From Andalucia godoyi (lineage: Eukaryota; Discoba; Jakobea; Jakobida; Andaluciidae): a stretch of DNA of 64,000 nt. A program made the translations under genes and the position numbers. Positions 45,758-55,587 of the stretch are shown piece by piece (position 1 is the stretch's first letter; each line of letters opens with the position of its first letter). Location of the stretch: assembly GCA_009859145.1 (NCBI GenBank), contig VRVR01000029.1, forward strand, positions 1 to 64,000. The letters run 5' to 3'. The notes beneath the pieces are model-generated. The model made no database searches. It worked only from the letters and a program-made list of their open reading frames with translations, and was not told the origin of the DNA.

Positions 45758-46118
45758 TCAATCAATCAATCTCTCTCTCTCTCTCTCTCTCTCTCAATCA
45801 CTATTGCTTTTGAGTAGGAAACTATCTTCTTTTTTAATTAAAAAAATCGACCATTTAAAGATACAAAAAATGAAAATTTAAGATTTAATAAAAATATTTA
45901 AAAAATCCAAAACCCAGATACGCACATTTCTGTGCAAACGGGTTTGGTGTCAGTCATGAGAGCTATCAAACGGTTCAATGGCGTTGGCCACGATTATACA
46001 GCAGGCAAAGGCAGCAAAGGAGAGAGAAAAGGTAAAATCAAAATCAAAAGACTTTTTCGTTCACTTTTACAGGAGTTGTGGATCGTTTGGAAGGACTGGA
46101 GTAACGTTGGAGTGCTTC
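45758..46118. other. A/T-rich spacer upstream of CFAP53
   Basis: Begins with (ATTG)3 and a (CT)12 tract (45771-45795) just upstream of the CFAP53 start codon, followed by an A/T-rich stretch (45830-45910). No gene is visible; open frames opposite the Kish gene are shadows. Confidence 0.5.
45771..45795. repeat. (CT)12 microsatellite by the CFAP53 start codon
   Basis: Reads as (GA)n in the sense of the CFAP53 transcript and ends 13 bp from its ATG, with three ATTG units between. Confidence 0.95.
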
Positions 46119-46337
46119 CTATGAGCCAAACAATCGAGAAAGAGCCATCATGGTGCACGCAACGGCCACCCATGGAGACAGCCGTTCTCCAACACGAGCC
46201 CCTTTCCACAAGAGCCCGCGAAACCCATGCTTGTGTCGATCGACAAACCCGCGGGACATCGACCGTAGATGCGCAGAGGTGCACACAAACAGCAGAATCA
46301 CCATTAGCAATGAATCAAAGTTGAAAATCGCAGACAT
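46119..46337 (-). CDS. TMEM167: Protein Kish (TMEM167)
   Basis: A 72-residue protein with exactly the length of animal Kish. It begins MSAIFNFDSLLMVILLFVCT, nearly identical to the start of animal Kish-A, and keeps the middle motif WKGARVGERLSPWVAV and the late MALSRLFGS region. Two hydrophobic segments (about 6-26 and 52-70) flank a short basic loop. Kish is a Golgi membrane protein involved in the early secretory pathway. No extra domain is present. A longer antisense frame across it has no support. The gene is small enough to be missed by length cut-offs. Confidence 0.95.
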   Translation of the reverse strand: MSAIFNFDSLLMVILLFVCTSAHLRSMSRGFVDRHKHGFRGLLWKGARVGERLSPWVAVACTMMALSRLFGS

Positions 46338-46744
46338 TCTCCTCCTGTCCGCTTTCCCTTTCTTCCTTTTCCGTTCTTCCTCTTCTCAAAATATAAAATT
46401 GGGGCTTTAATAATAGTACGAACTTGAATAATTATAATGCGTCCATAGCAAAGCCAATCAGAGGTCGGGTCTTTTTCCCTCTCTTGTTTTTCCTATCTGC
46501 CCCTTCTTTCAACACGAGCCAGCATCAAGTGCGTTTGTTTTTCTGCTTTGCTTGATGCTAGACCAGACCGAGAGTCCCCTGGACATCTCCTCATCAGTCA
46601 TCAGTCACCACGCAGATCGATCGACTGGCACATTTGAGTTGCACCGACGTTCGTTTTTCTCCTGACAGCATTGGAGCAAAAAAATCGAAAAATTAGTTAA
46701 TCATCGTTATACTGCCCACATCTGGACGGGGGAAAGGAAACAGG
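46338..46744. promoter_or_regulatory. Divergent spacer between Kish and SEC11
   Basis: Should hold the promoters of both secretory-pathway genes, which are divergent. It is A/T-rich near 46390-46440 and has no visible gene. A GAGCCAGCATCAAG / CTTGATGCTAGACC pair at about 46517-46566 can fold as CATCAAG/CTTGATG. Confidence 0.35.
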
Positions 46745-47395
46745 ATGAAGGGGAAAAGAGTGCCTTCGGGTCTTCCATCTGCATTGAACATGTTTTCTCG
46801 GTCGAATATATCCCAAGTGTTCTCGCTGCTTCTTGTTGGATGCTCGGCGCTGATGATCTGGAAATCTCTGATGGCATTTACAAACACAGAGTCTCCAATT
46901 GTAGTAGTATTGTCTGGATCGATGGAGCCTGGGATTCGCAGAGGCGACATTCTCTTCTTGAACGACGTACGCTCCAACAGCGCAGAGTCTTTGGAGATTG
47001 GAGACATTGTTGTGTTCAAGATTGCCGAGCGCGATATTCCCATTGTCCACAGAATTGTACAGATTGTAGACCATCACAACAACGTCCCAAACAGCGGCAA
47101 GAGCAATGAGAAACAACGGTTGCAGAGAAAGAGCGAGGAAGATGCGAATACAGGAAAGGGAAGGAAGTGGTCGGGAAAGGAGCTTATTCTCACCAAGGGA
47201 GACAATAACCCAACGGACGATCGCGGGCTGTATGCAGATGGACAGATGTGGCTCACGCGAGATGATCTGGTCGGGAAAGCAGTCGGGTCGGTGCCGTATC
47301 TTGGAATGGTCACCATCTACATGAACGACTATCCCTGGATGAGGTTCGGCCTTCTCGGAGGACTCGCAGTTCTCGTTCTCCTAGGCAAGGAGTAA
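46745..47395 (+). CDS. SEC11: SEC11, signal peptidase catalytic subunit
   Basis: A 216-residue ER signal peptidase of family S26B. The catalytic Ser59 lies in LSGSMEPGIRRGD. His102 lies in PIVHRIV (the Ser/His dyad of the ER type). The KGDNNPTDDRGLY block supplies the conserved Asp residues. There is an N-terminal TM segment (about 21-42) and a C-terminal hydrophobic helix (about 195-213). A charged insert of about 25 residues (112-140, SGKSNEKQRLQRKSEEDAN and so on) sits between the His and Asp boxes, longer than the short loop of yeast and human SEC11. It is a neighbour of Kish, though no functional coupling is implied. Confidence 0.95.
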   Translation: MKGKRVPSGLPSALNMFSRSNISQVFSLLLVGCSALMIWKSLMAFTNTESPIVVVLSGSMEPGIRRGDILFLNDVRSNSAESLEIGDIVVFKIAERDIPIVHRIVQIVDHHNNVPNSGKSNEKQRLQRKSEEDANTGKGRKWSGKELILTKGDNNPTDDRGLYADGQMWLTRDDLVGKAVGSVPYLGMVTIYMNDYPWMRFGLLGGLAVLVLLGKE

Positions 47396-47759
47396 TCATT
47401 TAACAAGCAGTGTAGTAAGACCCCACCCCATTGTCCATGTACCTTTTTTCTTTTCTTTTTCTTTCTCTTTTTCGCTTTCCGAAAGTCGGAAAAACAGAAA
47501 CCTCGGCCGTCGTAGTCCAACTGGATGTCGTCTTGCCAATTGACGACTGTCGACACTGTCGAGTCGAACAGCCCAATTTTTTGTCCATCAGCAAGCGCCC
47601 ATTAGTGAACTCCTTTGCTTTAGAGGGAGTGCAGCTGGCAAAGATAAATCGTCGTCTCTTTTTTTTTCTTTTTCTCTGTGTGTGTATTCGGTTTGTTCGG
47701 TTTGTTCGGTTTGCTTGGGTTTTTTGTTTTGTTTTGTTAAGTGCTCGGTTTTCACATTG
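47396..47759. other. Spacer with pyrimidine tracts and GGTTTGTTC repeat
   Basis: Between two plus-strand genes. It has CTTTTTCTTT runs at 47448-47470, poly-T at 47659-47670, and three TTCGGTTTG units near 47687-47713. A minus-strand frame here reads fairly protein-like for about 40 residues but has an upstream stop and no family match. Confidence 0.4.
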
Positions 47760-49136
47760 ATGGATTCTCCACAGAGTTCCGACGAGACGGACCAAACGAG
47801 TCTGATTCAGCGGTACGAGCAGGCACTGTCCAAGGTGCTGAGTGTGGCCAAGGCGACGTCTCCCTCGCATGCTCGGTCACCCGGGGCCCACTTTCTTCAG
47901 GAAAACATGAGTGATAACTTTGACAGCAATCGCTCGACGAGCAGCTTGTCGGACGAGGCGCGCCAGCTGATTCCAGAGGCGCTGGACGACATCCGCACGC
48001 TAATTGTGCATCATGGACTGCCGGCAGAAACCAGCCGCGAAGACGAGCAGATGCGGGTGGACAATGAGCCGACGCTGCGTGGAAGGATATGGAAGGCCCT
48101 GCTTCTAATCCCGCAGATGAATCCAGAGGAGTATCTCTCGCTTGTGAAGGCGGGTCCGTCCACGGAGATTCTGACAAAGATAAGAATGGATCTGGACCGC
48201 ACGTTTAAAAACGACGCGAAGTTTCTTGCCCGGGTGCCGCGGGATCGGTTGGAGCGGGTAATGGCAACAGTGCTGCAATCTGGAGAACGGCTGCAGATCC
48301 ATACAAATAATACAAACCATCATGCAACCCATTCCAGACATGGCTCGGCCTCCCTGTCTTCGCCTGTGGACCCGAGTCTTGTTTCGGCATCGGCATCGGC
48401 ATCGGCATCAGCGTCAGCGTCTCCCTCCCCAGCTTCTGGAGTGTCAGGGACGTCTTCGCTATCCTCGTCCTCGTCGTCTGTCGTGATCGTTTCGAGATAC
48501 GTGCAAGGAATGAATGCATTTGCTGGTGCATTCCTGTACGTTTTGCCCGAACTCGATGCGTTCTTCACTATTCGAAGAGTCCTTTCGGCGCTGGTGCCAA
48601 CGTACTTCCAAAAGGACTGCCAGGGAGCCCATGCTGCTTGTGAACTTGTCGAAATTGTCCTGTCCCATTTGGACTACCCGCTTTATGAGTTTCTTAAGGA
48701 CAAGAAAGTGATGGCCACCGTGTACGCGTTCCGGTCGATGCTTGCTTTTTCGCTCGACTTTAGGCCGCTGGATTCCAGCATCAGGCTTATTGACTTGTAC
48801 ATGGCATATGGGTTTCATATGAATGTCTTGACGTTTGTGGCGCGTCTGTTCCTTGTTCGGGACCAAATCTTTGCAGAAGATGGAAAGTTGTCCATCAATG
48901 TTCAGCAAATCCTCGACAAGCAAGAGTTTCAGCCGCTTGTTCTTTGCCAAGCTGCGATGCAAATGCTCACCATTCTTCCAGAACAAGTTGTTCGTGTCCT
49001 TTGGAGACATGCTTTCGACTGGGACGTGTGTCTGGAATTGTACGGATGGTCAAAAAAGAAGCTTGGCGCTCCAATCTCGCCCCCTACACGCAGCTCGACG
49101 TCCCATTCGCGAGTCAAGAGCGTTGATCATTCTTGA
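47760..49136 (+). CDS. TBC-domain GAP, Bub2/Cdc16 type
   Basis: A 458-residue protein with a TBC (Rab-GAP) domain at about residues 80-440. The arginine-finger motif is IRMDLDRTF and the glutamine finger is RYVQGMNAFAG. The later PLYEFLKDKKVMATVYAFRSMLAFS, then MAYGFHMNVLTFVARLFLVRDQIF, matches Bub2/Cdc16 rather than typical Rab-GAPs. Bub2 with Bfa1/Byr4 restrains mitotic exit through the Tem1/Spg1 GTPase. A Ser/Ala low-complexity insert (about 200-240, encoded by a GCATCG-type repeat) interrupts the domain between the two catalytic fingers. Met 47760 is chosen; upstream in-frame codons are pyrimidine leader. Confidence 0.8.
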   Translation: MDSPQSSDETDQTSLIQRYEQALSKVLSVAKATSPSHARSPGAHFLQENMSDNFDSNRSTSSLSDEARQLIPEALDDIRTLIVHHGLPAETSREDEQMRVDNEPTLRGRIWKALLLIPQMNPEEYLSLVKAGPSTEILTKIRMDLDRTFKNDAKFLARVPRDRLERVMATVLQSGERLQIHTNNTNHHATHSRHGSASLSSPVDPSLVSASASASASASASPSPASGVSGTSSLSSSSSSVVIVSRYVQGMNAFAGAFLYVLPELDAFFTIRRVLSALVPTYFQKDCQGAHAACELVEIVLSHLDYPLYEFLKDKKVMATVYAFRSMLAFSLDFRPLDSSIRLIDLYMAYGFHMNVLTFVARLFLVRDQIFAEDGKLSINVQQILDKQEFQPLVLCQAAMQMLTILPEQVVRVLWRHAFDWDVCLELYGWSKKKLGAPISPPTRSSTSHSRVKSVDHS

Positions 49137-50314
49137 GATTCATTTTCAATCGCATATTTCTTGTTTCCGGCCACTTTCCGTCTCCCATTGTATTCGATTA
49201 TTCAATATTCCATCGAGCTTCGACGCGCACGAAAAACAGTGTCGTCTAACTGGTCGTGCTGCGGCCACGAAAGGAGAGAGGATGGGACGAGGGTAGACAT
49301 TCCTTTCTGTTTGCGCGAGAACTCCGTCGTTGGCATTCTTTTCTCAATCCCATCACCTGCACCCGTTCCGTACTTCTGCTTCTGGTCCCTCTTCTGGTGT
49401 TTCTTCCGACGATGCAGTCGTTGAACCTCCCGTTCCCCGAGATTGTTGAAATATCTGCACGGTCAGATCCCTACTTATGTCGATGGGTTGCGCATCCCGT
49501 GTGGCAATGGCACGTCTCGTAAGATCTTTCCATCAAGGACGTGGACTATGCCCAGGATGAACAATCTATTCCAAATGATGATGATAGAGATGACACGATG
49601 AACAGTGTACAATGATACAGTTTCCTTCCCTCCCCCAGAATAACCACCTTTCTTATCTTTTGATAAATTCTACCAGTCCGTTTTATTATAATTGATTATT
49701 ATTTTTTCCAAAAAACATAATTCTTTGATCTTGCTCCTCTCTTTGTCTTTGCCGTAATAAAGTGTTTTTTAATTATAAATGCCATGAACTGAAGTGGCGA
49801 GTTTGAACTGTGCATGCGTGACATATCGCGAACATCTCCCAGACACCAGGTTTCCTCGCTTTGTCGTACGGGACCACTCAGTGGCCTGATTCTTCGACCT
49901 GATGCTAGCGAGTCTGCTCCGTTCTCCAAAGAAAGATCCATATTTATTATTTTTTTTCAAAAAAGAAAAGAAAGCTGACGCAGCCGTAGATGCCTTCTTG
50001 AAACGCAGCCGTTTCTGCGCCTGCCAACTTCTGCCGCCCAACCTTATGCACTCCTTTTCATTTTCCCATCTTTCTGACTGTTATTTTTATTTTTTATAAA
50101 CTCTTTTCTTCTGCTTCTTCTTCAGCCTGTTTTATGCTGTCTTTCCTATTCTTCTTTGGTTTCTAATATTATTTTTTTCTTTTTCTTTTTATTATTACAA
50201 TATTTTTTTGATAAATATTCTGTGTGAATTTTGCAAGCAGAGAAAAGTTGGGAAAAGGAAGAGTGCGGAAATAGTTTTTTTTTAACGGAAGAAAACAGAA
50301 AACAGCAGTAGTGA
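49137..50314. other. Intergenic, long; no supported gene
   Basis: Short frames only. A 36-residue reading from the ATG at 49412 (MQSLNLPFPEIVEISARSDP and on) is followed by GTAAG and might be a first exon, but no continuation is clear. The second half is very A/T-rich (49670-49960, 50080-50280). Confidence 0.4.
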
Positions 50315-53296
50315 ATGAACACGTCTCGGATCTCTGCGTCGTCGCCGCTTCGATCCTCGAATGGGGGTGGTATGCAGTCGCGCACGCCGATTGCTCCGGA
50401 TCAGATGCGGTCCATTGAGTCTCGTGCGCTGATGCAAGACGAAGAGTCCGTTGCGCGAATCAAGGCGCAGATCCGCGCTGTACAGCAGATGCGGACGGAT
50501 TTGGATCGCAAGGAGAACATCATCCGTGAGCTGCAGTCTCGGATCCAGGCAGCGTCGATCGAGCTGGAGCATCGAAGCACGACATTCGCAAGACTGGAGT
50601 CTGAGCACGATGCGTTGCAAAAGGAGTTTCAGCGATTGCAAAGCGATGCTTCTGTGTTTCGATCGGAAGCGTCTAATGCAAAGGCGGATTTTGCATCCCT
50701 TAAGTCGGAATACACAGGCTTGAAGGGCGAGCTGCAGCGGGTGCAGTACGAGTATCACCGGCTTGAGAATGAGATGCAGAGACGCGCGGCGGAGAACAGT
50801 GAGGCCGACAATATCATTAGATGGCTGCGGGAAGAACTGGCGAGGAAAGACAGAGACAAGGATGAAGCTATTGCAGAGGCGCAGGCATTGCAAAAGGAAC
50901 TGACCACTTCCACGACCGTTGCACGTGAATCACAGATCCGGTATGAATCTGCAGTTCGAGAACTTCGTGGGGAGCTGGAAATTCTGGAAAATCGATGGGC
51001 GCGCGCTACCAGCGAGCATCAACGCGTGCTGGACGCCACCAGATCGGACGCAGACGCGGTGCGAAACGAACTCGAGGGGCTGCGAAGCAAGTATGAGCAC
51101 ACGAGAGCACAGCTGGATTCTGCAGAGATTGAGCTGGATGCCACGCGTGCAGAACTTGTTGCTTCTCGCCAAGATCTTGAGGGTGCTCGCAAAGCGCTGG
51201 AGGTTACTCGGTTTGAACTGGATCAGCGTTCCCGTGCGTTGGATGGCGCTTCCAAGAACGTGGATGTGTCCAAGCGCGAATTGGATTCTACGCGTGTTGA
51301 GCGAGACGCCTACAAGTCCCAGTTGGAAGCATGCAGACGAGAGTGCGACGCAATCCGGAGTGAGCGAGATGCGGCGAAGCGTGAACTGGATGTTACGGCG
51401 CGCGAGCTGGAAGTGGTTCGTGGACGGCTGGAGGCTTCCGATAAGCGCGGAGATGCGCTCGGTGGAGAACTCGATGCTCTCCGCATAGATGCACGAGATG
51501 CATCGAACCGCTTGGAAGTGCTGCACCGACACTATGCAGAGTCTCGTAAGGCTCTCGAATCTCTTCGGTTTGAATTTTCAGAGGAGAAGCGCAAGAATGA
51601 AGTATTGCTGCATCAGCATGCACGTGAGCTGGATCGGTTGCGAGCCGAGTCGGAAGACGACAAGTCCCGGGACATCGATGCCCTTCAGAACGCTCATCGA
51701 GATGAACTTGCAGCAGTCCGTGCAGAGCTGGAACGTGTTCGCGGAGACTGTGCGCATTGGCAAGCGATAGCGGAAGGAAACAAGAAGGATGCAGAACACG
51801 GACGAGGACAGCTGGATCTCTCGCGTGAAACAATCGAGACTCTTCGTCGCGAACTTGATTCAACACGCTTCGAGCTTGAGACGCGGTCTCGTGAGCTCGT
51901 CGAAGCGCGGTCGGAGATTGAGCGAGCCGGTCGTGAAATTGCCTCGGTTCGGTCTGAGAAGGAAAAGACGCGAGCGGAATGCGATTCCCAAGTGGTCGCT
52001 ATTCGAAAGGCTTCGGAGGCGACGCGGAAGGCAGTGGAAGCACAGTCCGAGGAGAACCGCAAAGTTCTCGAAGCGAAGATTACTGCCCTCGAAGCGAATG
52101 TTCGGTCCGAAAAAGAAGTACAAGCCTTGCTCCGTAGCGACCATGCTGTCTTTGTCCGAGATGCAGAGAAGAAGGAGAAGATTTTCCGGAACGAAAGCGC
52201 AGCGCTTACTCGTCGTTTTGCGGGTCTCCTGATCCAAAAGAAGATCCTCTCCGGTTGGGTGTCTCGCTACTCCAGGGCCACTGCAGATGTCCGGGATCTT
52301 GCGCGTGTGCTGTCTACCACCCCTTCATCCGCCTCTTCGATGACGACGATGACTGCTGCTGCTGCTGCTTCTGCTTCTTCTTCTTCTTCGGCGTCGTCGG
52401 TTGCATCTCGATTGAACCTCCGGTCTCGGTTCCGTGCAGGTGTGCTTGCAGTCATTGCTGCACGCAGGTTCTTCCGTTTGCTCTGGGATCGCGATGACGA
52501 GGCACTGTCGCTCGTGACGTCTTCGGAGGCAGCTCTTGGAGCGTCCGTAACTCGTTTGGCCACTCGCTTCCGATCGTCGAATGCGTCAGCGATGCTCAAT
52601 TTTGCTTCTTCTTCTCATCCATCTAGCTTTTTGGGGTCAGACCTCGATTCCGTGGACCCCTCCGAGTTGGTTTCTCGCATCAGAAGATCTGTGCTGCACT
52701 TGTCGGGCGAGCTCCACCGCAAGACCGAGCTCGTTTCGTTCCTCGAAGGTCGAGTCGCTGATCTGCAGCGCGATCTTCTGCAGTCTGTGCCACTCGCCCG
52801 CTTCGATGCCCTCAAAGCAGAATGTGAAGAATCTCGTCGAACTGTTTCACAGCTCTCGGAAGCACATGCCCGGGCAGAGCATGAAGCTCGACATGCAACA
52901 GCGGCGCTGGAGGAGCTCCGAACGCAAGTGACAGTGCTGCAGGGCGAGCTGGATGAAATCAAGCGCCATCAAGAAGCAGAGGCAAGGGAACGAATGGAGT
53001 GGGCAAAGGCTCGATTGGAACTGCAGTATCTGAGAACGGTCGCGGAGACCGATTTGAGAAAGGCCTTGGATGCTACGCTTGCAGGTGCAGTTGCCACTTC
53101 AAACGGCATTTCGTCTCCCGGCGGCTCTCCGGAACTCCGAGGAGCATACAGCGCTCCGTATGGAACCTCGGATCAATTGCGGGCCTATGTCCATCGCCAA
53201 GAAGAAGACGACCGCTTTGAAGTCGCCGAGCGCGAAAGAATCCGCAACAGCCGAGCCGTCGATCCGTCAAACTCATTCTGGAGAGGACGTATCTGA
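50315..53296 (+). CDS. Giant coiled-coil protein (993 residues), unassigned
   Basis: After a Ser-rich start of about 30 residues, the protein is nearly continuous heptad coiled coil to about residue 625. A less regular helical block (about 625-770, FAGLLIQKKILSGWVSRYSR, then RFRAGVLAVIAARRFFRLLWDRDDE) interrupts it, and a second coiled coil (about 790-920) follows. The first part has a visible 14-residue rhythm (SELDATRxELxxxR, repeated with 'REL' and 'RD'). The C-terminal 70 residues are Ser/Gly-rich, ending in NSFWRGRI. It suits a ciliary rootlet, centriole or Golgi tether, but coiled-coil composition alone does not tell. Confidence 0.75.
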   Translation: MNTSRISASSPLRSSNGGGMQSRTPIAPDQMRSIESRALMQDEESVARIKAQIRAVQQMRTDLDRKENIIRELQSRIQAASIELEHRSTTFARLESEHDALQKEFQRLQSDASVFRSEASNAKADFASLKSEYTGLKGELQRVQYEYHRLENEMQRRAAENSEADNIIRWLREELARKDRDKDEAIAEAQALQKELTTSTTVARESQIRYESAVRELRGELEILENRWARATSEHQRVLDATRSDADAVRNELEGLRSKYEHTRAQLDSAEIELDATRAELVASRQDLEGARKALEVTRFELDQRSRALDGASKNVDVSKRELDSTRVERDAYKSQLEACRRECDAIRSERDAAKRELDVTARELEVVRGRLEASDKRGDALGGELDALRIDARDASNRLEVLHRHYAESRKALESLRFEFSEEKRKNEVLLHQHARELDRLRAESEDDKSRDIDALQNAHRDELAAVRAELERVRGDCAHWQAIAEGNKKDAEHGRGQLDLSRETIETLRRELDSTRFELETRSRELVEARSEIERAGREIASVRSEKEKTRAECDSQVVAIRKASEATRKAVEAQSEENRKVLEAKITALEANVRSEKEVQALLRSDHAVFVRDAEKKEKIFRNESAALTRRFAGLLIQKKILSGWVSRYSRATADVRDLARVLSTTPSSASSMTTMTAAAAASASSSSSASSVASRLNLRSRFRAGVLAVIAARRFFRLLWDRDDEALSLVTSSEAALGASVTRLATRFRSSNASAMLNFASSSHPSSFLGSDLDSVDPSELVSRIRRSVLHLSGELHRKTELVSFLEGRVADLQRDLLQSVPLARFDALKAECEESRRTVSQLSEAHARAEHEARHATAALEELRTQVTVLQGELDEIKRHQEAEARERMEWAKARLELQYLRTVAETDLRKALDATLAGAVATSNGISSPGGSPELRGAYSAPYGTSDQLRAYVHRQEEDDRFEVAERERIRNSRAVDPSNSFWRGRI

Positions 53297-53622
53297 ACCC
53301 AGTTTTCCCGGCCCTCTAGCTATCCAAGCAAGCACACGTATTTTGTATTTAATCTTCTCTTTTTCCTTTTAATCACATTCTCGTTCTTGGTCATTCTCTG
53401 CAATAAATCGATGTTTGTGCAAATTCTGCTGTATGCTTCAAACACGTTCAAAGTTTTTCTTCAGCAAAAACCAAAAATCAGCTAAGACGCCTTCTACTGC
53501 GTGTTCTGCGCGTTTGCGACCAAGAATGATTTTGTTTTTTTCTTTTCTTTTTCATTCTGCAAAAAGCGCGATTGTGCATTCGGTGGAACGAGGAAGAACG
53601 CATTGTTGGACACGGTGCAGAG
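53297..53622. other. Spacer before the PTH gene
   Basis: Between plus-strand genes. It has GCAATAAATCG at 53400-53410, which could serve as polyadenylation signal for the preceding gene. No gene is visible. Confidence 0.45.
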
Positions 53623-54465
53623 ATGAGCTCCTCAATCCCGACGTTTGTGATTGTTGGGCTAGGCAACAACACGGACGACTTGTCACTGACGCGACACAAC
53701 ACTGGCCACATGTTTGTCACGTATCTCGCACAGCAACTGTCATCGGATGGCCAGTCGCCGACGTTTCTTCGCCTGCGTTCGAAAAGGTTTGAATTTGTGG
53801 ACACAGAGCTGTCTGTTCCGAGTGCAGCATCACCGACGAAGTTTCGCTTGGTGCTGGCCCGGACGTTCTGTCTCATGAATGAAAGTGGGTCGGCAGTTGC
53901 GAATCTGCTCAAAGAAATCGGGTTTTCGGATCCAATGTCGCATGTCATTGTGTGTTCAGACGACATCAACTGGCATGTTGGGTACCTTGATTTGCAAGAA
54001 AATGCGTCCGTTCGAGGAGGGCTACGAGGGCACAAGGGATTTGAGGATGTTGAGAAAGTTCTCGGTCGTGTGGCTGGTTCGTCGTCGTCAACGTCTCCTC
54101 CTTCTCTTTCTGGATCATCAACAAGCGCTGCAAGCGTTTCGCAGGACTCCGCGGCCGAGTTATCATCGTCTCCTTCGACTTCGGCTCGCAGGTCGAAGAT
54201 GATTTCCGAGTTTCTTCGGGTCCGAATGGGAGTTGGCAGACCACCGGAAGGGACGAATGTGCCGGATCACGTGCTTGGCAAATTCAACGCTGCAGAATAT
54301 CCGATTATGGCGTACATGTTCGAGTCCGCGATGCACGTTGTTCTGGCCTTTGTCAAAGGAGAAGATTACAAGAAGATTCTCAAGAAGCGAAACAAGGTTC
54401 CCTCCAAGTATCCGTCGTGCGAGTCGTTGACGCCGTTCGTGACGCCAGCGTTGGACGTCGAGTAG
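53623..54465 (+). CDS. Peptidyl-tRNA hydrolase, PTH1 family (altered active site)
   Basis: A 280-residue enzyme that frees tRNA from peptidyl-tRNA. Seen: GLGNNTDDLSLTRHNTGH with Asn15 and the catalytic His25; TFCLMNESG with Asn86; SDDIN with Asp113/114. The conserved GGHxGHNGL loop reads GGLRGHKGF, so the Asn (N114 in the E. coli enzyme) is Lys138. A Ser-rich insert of about 40 residues (151-190) follows, then the LRVRMGVGRPPEGTNVPDHVLGKF block. PTH1 in eukaryotes is usually mitochondrial or plastid, but no transit peptide is visible. Whether it is still active is uncertain given the Lys. Confidence 0.85.
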   Translation: MSSSIPTFVIVGLGNNTDDLSLTRHNTGHMFVTYLAQQLSSDGQSPTFLRLRSKRFEFVDTELSVPSAASPTKFRLVLARTFCLMNESGSAVANLLKEIGFSDPMSHVIVCSDDINWHVGYLDLQENASVRGGLRGHKGFEDVEKVLGRVAGSSSSTSPPSLSGSSTSAASVSQDSAAELSSSPSTSARRSKMISEFLRVRMGVGRPPEGTNVPDHVLGKFNAAEYPIMAYMFESAMHVVLAFVKGEDYKKILKKRNKVPSKYPSCESLTPFVTPALDVE

Positions 54466-54616
54466 TCTTCCTTCGGATCGATTCCAGAACAAACTGCCAA
54501 AAGAATGGCATTTACATTAAGCAATACACAATATCAATACGAAACGAGCAATGAGCAAACGCGAATGGCAGGAAAGAGGAAAGTCGCTGCATCGTCAGGA
54601 ACGGAAAGCGACTGGT

Positions 54617-55204
54617 TCATATGGGAAGTCCATCTGCAATGGCATCGACAATGAGACGTGCAATGCTGAGAAGCCGGTCATGAGCCACTTGTTCGGTTGG
54701 CGGAATATGCACAAACAGAGATCTCCCACTCGACATTTGCAGTGATCGATAGTACACATAATTGCACAGAAACCTTCCGGGATCGTGGCTGATGTGAACT
54801 TCCTTTACACCTTGATCGATAAGTCGCAACAGCAGTCTTTCTACTGGAATCTCGGTCCTGCATGGGGCATCGAGCGCCACAGAAGCTGATATAGGAGCTT
54901 CGTTGAGCACAAGTCCTGCCTGATCTGGCACGCGAAACGACGCATTGTTATACGCAAACTTTTCCAACGCGACTTCTTTCCCGGACGAATTCACTCCAAA
55001 ATGAACAAAATGCACATTCGGATCGCGAAATACAGCTTGCGAAATCGAGGCCAGATACTCTTCCACACCGCCCGTCGACACCGTCAGAACGCTCGTTTCA
55101 AGACCTGCGATGCTCCTCGCGAGCTCTTCTACGAGTACCGTTGTCGGATTCACAGGAACACCATGAAACGGCCCAAACCCAGTAACGTACACTCTTTTCC
55201 TCAT
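54617..55204 (-). CDS. Pyroglutamyl-peptidase I
   Basis: A 195-residue cysteine peptidase of family C15 that removes N-terminal pyroglutamate. Seen: YVTGFGPFHGVPVNPT near the N-terminus; VHFGVNSSG; the catalytic Glu81 in EVALEKFAYN; Cys147 in SHDPGRFLCNYVYY; and His166 in LFVHIPPT. Length fits the bacterial/eukaryotic enzyme. The usual 'DAGRYLC' motif is DPGRFLC here. It is divergent from the WDR54-like gene. Confidence 0.92.
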   Translation of the reverse strand: MRKRVYVTGFGPFHGVPVNPTTVLVEELARSIAGLETSVLTVSTGGVEEYLASISQAVFRDPNVHFVHFGVNSSGKEVALEKFAYNNASFRVPDQAGLVLNEAPISASVALDAPCRTEIPVERLLLRLIDQGVKEVHISHDPGRFLCNYVYYRSLQMSSGRSLFVHIPPTEQVAHDRLLSIARLIVDAIADGLPI

Positions 55205-55553
55205 TTCTTGGCTTTCACCGGCACCGACTCTCCCGTTCTCTCAGAGTGTCTTTTGTTGTTGTGGTGATTTCAGTTATTGTTAATTGTGGAAATATGTCTC
55301 CAGTAAGGTGCGTTGCCTGCACCATCATTCCATCGTTGGCAGTGCCTTGGAGAAACCCCCGTATGGTAAATCGAGCAAAACTGACGAGAAAATCGGGTAT
55401 TTCGAGTTTGTCAGTGTAGCCTTTCTGCGAGAAGTTTCGTGTTTTCCAGACTGGCTGTTTTTGACTGTTTGCGTGTGTTTCATTATTGTAGATCTCGGGG
55501 GTTCAGTGGTTTGGTACTGTAGGAACCTGTTTTTTGGTTGGAGGTGGATATAG

Positions 55554-55587
<34 letters not shown>
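55205..55587. promoter_or_regulatory. Divergent spacer with (TG)15
   Basis: Separates two divergent genes. The last 30 bases (55557-55586) are a (TG)15 tract that stops one base before the ATG at 55588. No gene is visible. Confidence 0.45.
55557..55586. repeat. (TG)15 microsatellite abutting a start codon
   Basis: Perfect alternating TG/GT tract; a single A separates it from the ATG of the WDR54-like gene. Confidence 0.95.

Noticed and set aside
45932-46324. Plus-strand 130-codon frame
   Set aside because: It lies opposite the Kish gene, whose 72 residues match the family along their full length.
47400-47600. Minus-strand reading between SEC11 and the TBC gene
   Set aside because: About 40 residues look protein-like, but a stop sits directly upstream, the continuation is a poly-Lys run, and no family fits.
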